Source: Liolophura sinensis
Lineage: Eukaryota; Mollusca; Polyplacophora; Chitonida; Chitonidae
DNA length: 64,000 nucleotides
Reading direction: 5' to 3'
Assembly (NCBI RefSeq): GCF_032854445.1
Contig: NC_088295.1
Location: forward strand, 76,414,028 to 76,478,027
Shown: in pieces, positions 61,596 through 64,000 of the stretch
How the letters are laid out: the number at the start of each line of letters is the position of its first letter
Position numbering within the stretch: position 1 is the first letter of the stretch
Notes under the pieces: generated by a model
What the model was told of the DNA's origin: nothing
Database searches by the model: none
The model's input: the letters and a program-made list of their open reading frames with translations, nothing else
Translations under genes and position numbers: made by a program

Positions 61596-62650
61596 TGTCC
61601 CAGGCAACCATATGCAAATTATGCTATCCATGAAAACAAAAACAAAATGTGTTCTCAATTAAAATAATGGTTCCAAAGAGGCAAATAATAAAAAAGGTAA
61701 GATAACAAAAATTGTGTATGCACTATGCATTCTAAATTTGAGTTCATGTTTTTGGAGTGCAGGATTGGCCATCCAGCAGTTAAAAGCCAATGTGCAGTAT
61801 GAGCAGATTCTTCCCCACCTAACAACCAGGAAGTATGATGGATTAGAGTTCAACATCAGTTGTGCAGCGCTGTCTTAGGGACCAACTGTGCAATATACGA
61901 TGTTCAGTGTAGTTTTATAATGATCGCAAATGGATGAATATCTTGTTTGAATAAGGACTTTCCAAAATTACGTCATAAACATGTTTGCGAAATTAAATTC
62001 CTTTTCTGAAGATTTGCGGTATTCGTTTTGAGAGACAGTGACGTCTTCTTCATACTTTGGTTGTTGGCATGACAACAGTAAAATACTCTCCAGCCCAACA
62101 AGAAAATGAACAATCAGGAAATACACCTTGGCAACATGGGCTTTGGTTGGTGTGGGAAAGATACGAGCTTCAATCGCCAGTCGCTGCAGGTGAACGACAA
62201 CGCATAGATAGAGATGGGAGGAAACATGCTCAAGGATCCTTTATCATATATTGATAAACATTTCAATCAATTTCAATCGATCCTTATTCTCATGGTGGCT
62301 ATGTTGCGTTCCAACTCTTATCCACAGATCAATAAATGCAGGTTTGTAGGGTTATTTAATGACCGATTATCCTTGTCTCAATACTCCGAGATACTCGTCA
62401 ATATACTGACTGACAAAAAGAGTGATTTACAAGATCCAGGCATAAAAGGGCATAGTGGTTGTAACTGTATGCTCCCCAGTAGTCTTGGCTGGTCTGCGTA
62501 GTGAAGATACATTTACGATGGTGCAGCACAGAGAAAAACAGTACTGATCTAGGATTATCAAACATACTGAACGCCTTTATTTTCAAGTTGAAAAATTTTA
62601 CACCAGAAGATTTCCATCTTGGTAACTAATCATGCCTTATATACGGAGAC
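61596..62650. other. No gene recognised
   Basis: Short open frames of 60-95 codons on both strands without motifs or splice support. Confidence 0.45.
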
Positions 62651-63870
62651 GTGAAATGATGGACTACGTACCTTGAAACATTTTTATGATGGAAATGGAG
62701 GCCTAGGTACTTTCAAACATTTGGATGATGGGGGTAGTTGTATATGTGCACCTTCAAACATTTCAATAATGGGAACTGGGGGATTTAAATTAGAGGAATG
62801 TAGGTTATATACCAACAAGCCTTGTATGTACCTTGAAATATTTGGATGATGGGTTAGAGGTCAGTGTACCTTCAAACATTTGGATAATGGGGTTGGAGAT
62901 CAGTGTACTATCAAGCATTTGGATGATGGGGTTATCAGTGAGGTCAGTGTACCTTCAATCATTTGGATAATGGGGTTGGAGATCAGAGTACCTTAAAACA
63001 TTTGGATAATGGGGTTGGAGGTCAGTGTATTATCAATCATTTGGATGATGGAGTTGGAGGTCAGTGTACCATCAAACATTTGGATGATGCGGTTGGAGGT
63101 CAGTGTACCTTCAAACATTTGGATGATGGGGTTGGAGATCTGTATAACTCCAAACATTTGGATGATGGAGTTGGAGGTCAGTGTACCATCAAACATTTGG
63201 ATGATGGTGTTGGAGGTCAGTGTACCATCAAACATTTGCATGATATGGTTGGAGGTCAGTGTACCATCAAACATTTGGATGATGGGGTTGGAGATCATTG
63301 TACCATCAAACATTTGGATGATGCGGTTGGAGGTCAGTATGCCTTCAAACATTTGGATGATGGAGTTGGAGATCAGTGTACCATCAAACATTTGGATGAT
63401 GGGGTTGGAGGTCAGAGCACCTTCAAACATTTGGATGATGGGGTTGGAGGTCAGTGCGCTTTCAAACATTTGGATGATGGGGTTGGAGATCATTGTACCA
63501 TCAAACATTTGGATGATGGGGTTGGAGATCAGTGTACCATCAAACATTTGGATGATGGGGTTGGAGATCTGTGTAACTTCAAACATTTCGATAAGGGCTA
63601 CATGTATGTACCCTTAAAATTTGGGACGGGGGAATGTTAGGCTTTGCATTTACAATGTAAGCATTTAGGCACGGGAATGGGTGGGCTATATGTAACTTTA
63701 AACAGGTGGATAAAACGGAACGGTGGTCATTGTGCCTTTAAAATGTGGATAAGGAGAATGGTTCGCATGTAGCTTCAAACGTCTGGATAAAGAGAACCCG
63801 ATAGCTATGTACCTTCAAACATATACACAAGAAGGATGGACAGTTGCGTACATTCAATCGTTTGGTGATG
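62651..63870 (+). repeat. 39-bp tandem array with decayed margins
   Basis: The core (about 62955-63585) has roughly 16 units of 39 bp built from catttggatgatggggttgg, agatcagtgtacc and atcaaa. Units before 62955 and after 63590 become irregular in length and sequence (for example gtctggataaagagaac). Because 39 is divisible by three, a 13-residue repeat of about 200 codons is open in several frames and on both strands. No signal peptide or start context suggests a real protein. Confidence 0.9.
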
Positions 63871-64000
63871 AATTTGTGGGCGCAAGAAATGCCGTGTCAG
63901 AGTTCTCTAGGCAATGTCTGGCAAAAGGCATCTTGGTTGCAACTTTAACATTGTTACGGGAGAACAGGCCTTGGATGAATTAAGATGGTATCTCCTTGCA
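63871..64000. other. No recognised feature
   Basis: Unique sequence to the window end. Confidence 0.4.

Noticed and set aside
62963-63640. 225-codon plus-strand frame with a 13-residue repeat
   Set aside because: Result of the 39-bp period; several frames and the minus strand are open as well, and the repeat decays at both margins without regard to coding.
47540-63870. CRISPR-like regular repeats
   Set aside because: Units abut directly with no unique spacers, no cas genes are present, and the context is eukaryotic.

Overview
The window looks like animal nuclear DNA, most likely from a mollusc. It is AT-rich, has no bacterial-style gene packing and no long unspliced genes, and is dominated by transposable elements, SINE-like repeats and tandem arrays. 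Two short interspersed families present here match my memory of molluscan genomes: one with the tail motif taagtgaaatattcttgagt followed by (taaa)n, and one beginning gggtttaacgtc. The Naiad-type Penelope-like retroelement also fits an invertebrate. No database search was possible, so the taxon is an inference.

Layout: 0.6-12 kb holds three copies of an unnamed dispersed repeat, one of them split by a decayed Naiad retroelement (about 7.07-10.72 kb, minus strand) whose endonuclease domain lies N-terminal to the reverse transcriptase. From 17 to 39 kb the clearest host-gene signals are all on the minus strand. They are a core promoter plus signal-peptide exon at 38.5 kb, a possible terminal exon at 29.0 kb, a possible three-exon 3' gene end with a membrane segment at 25.5-28.3 kb, and a cysteine-rich two-exon 3' gene end at 22.1 and 17.3 kb whose splice phases agree. 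These are reconstructed from splice motifs and reading frame, so gene boundaries between them are uncertain. A truncated second Naiad copy lies at 32.9-33.75 kb on the plus strand.

From 47 kb to the end the window is very rich in tandem repeats. There is a 97-bp satellite of about 5.5 kb with 1566-bp and 1054-bp higher-order duplications. A composite 2.9-kb region has four locally homogenised 42-bp families that all reduce to a common 21-bp unit. A decayed tandem repeat of roughly 175-190 bp lies at 60.1-61.3 kb, and a 39-bp array with decayed edges at 62.65-63.87 kb. Open reading frames inside the 42-bp and 39-bp arrays follow from their period being a multiple of three and are not counted as genes. 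The remaining sequence shows no feature I can support.
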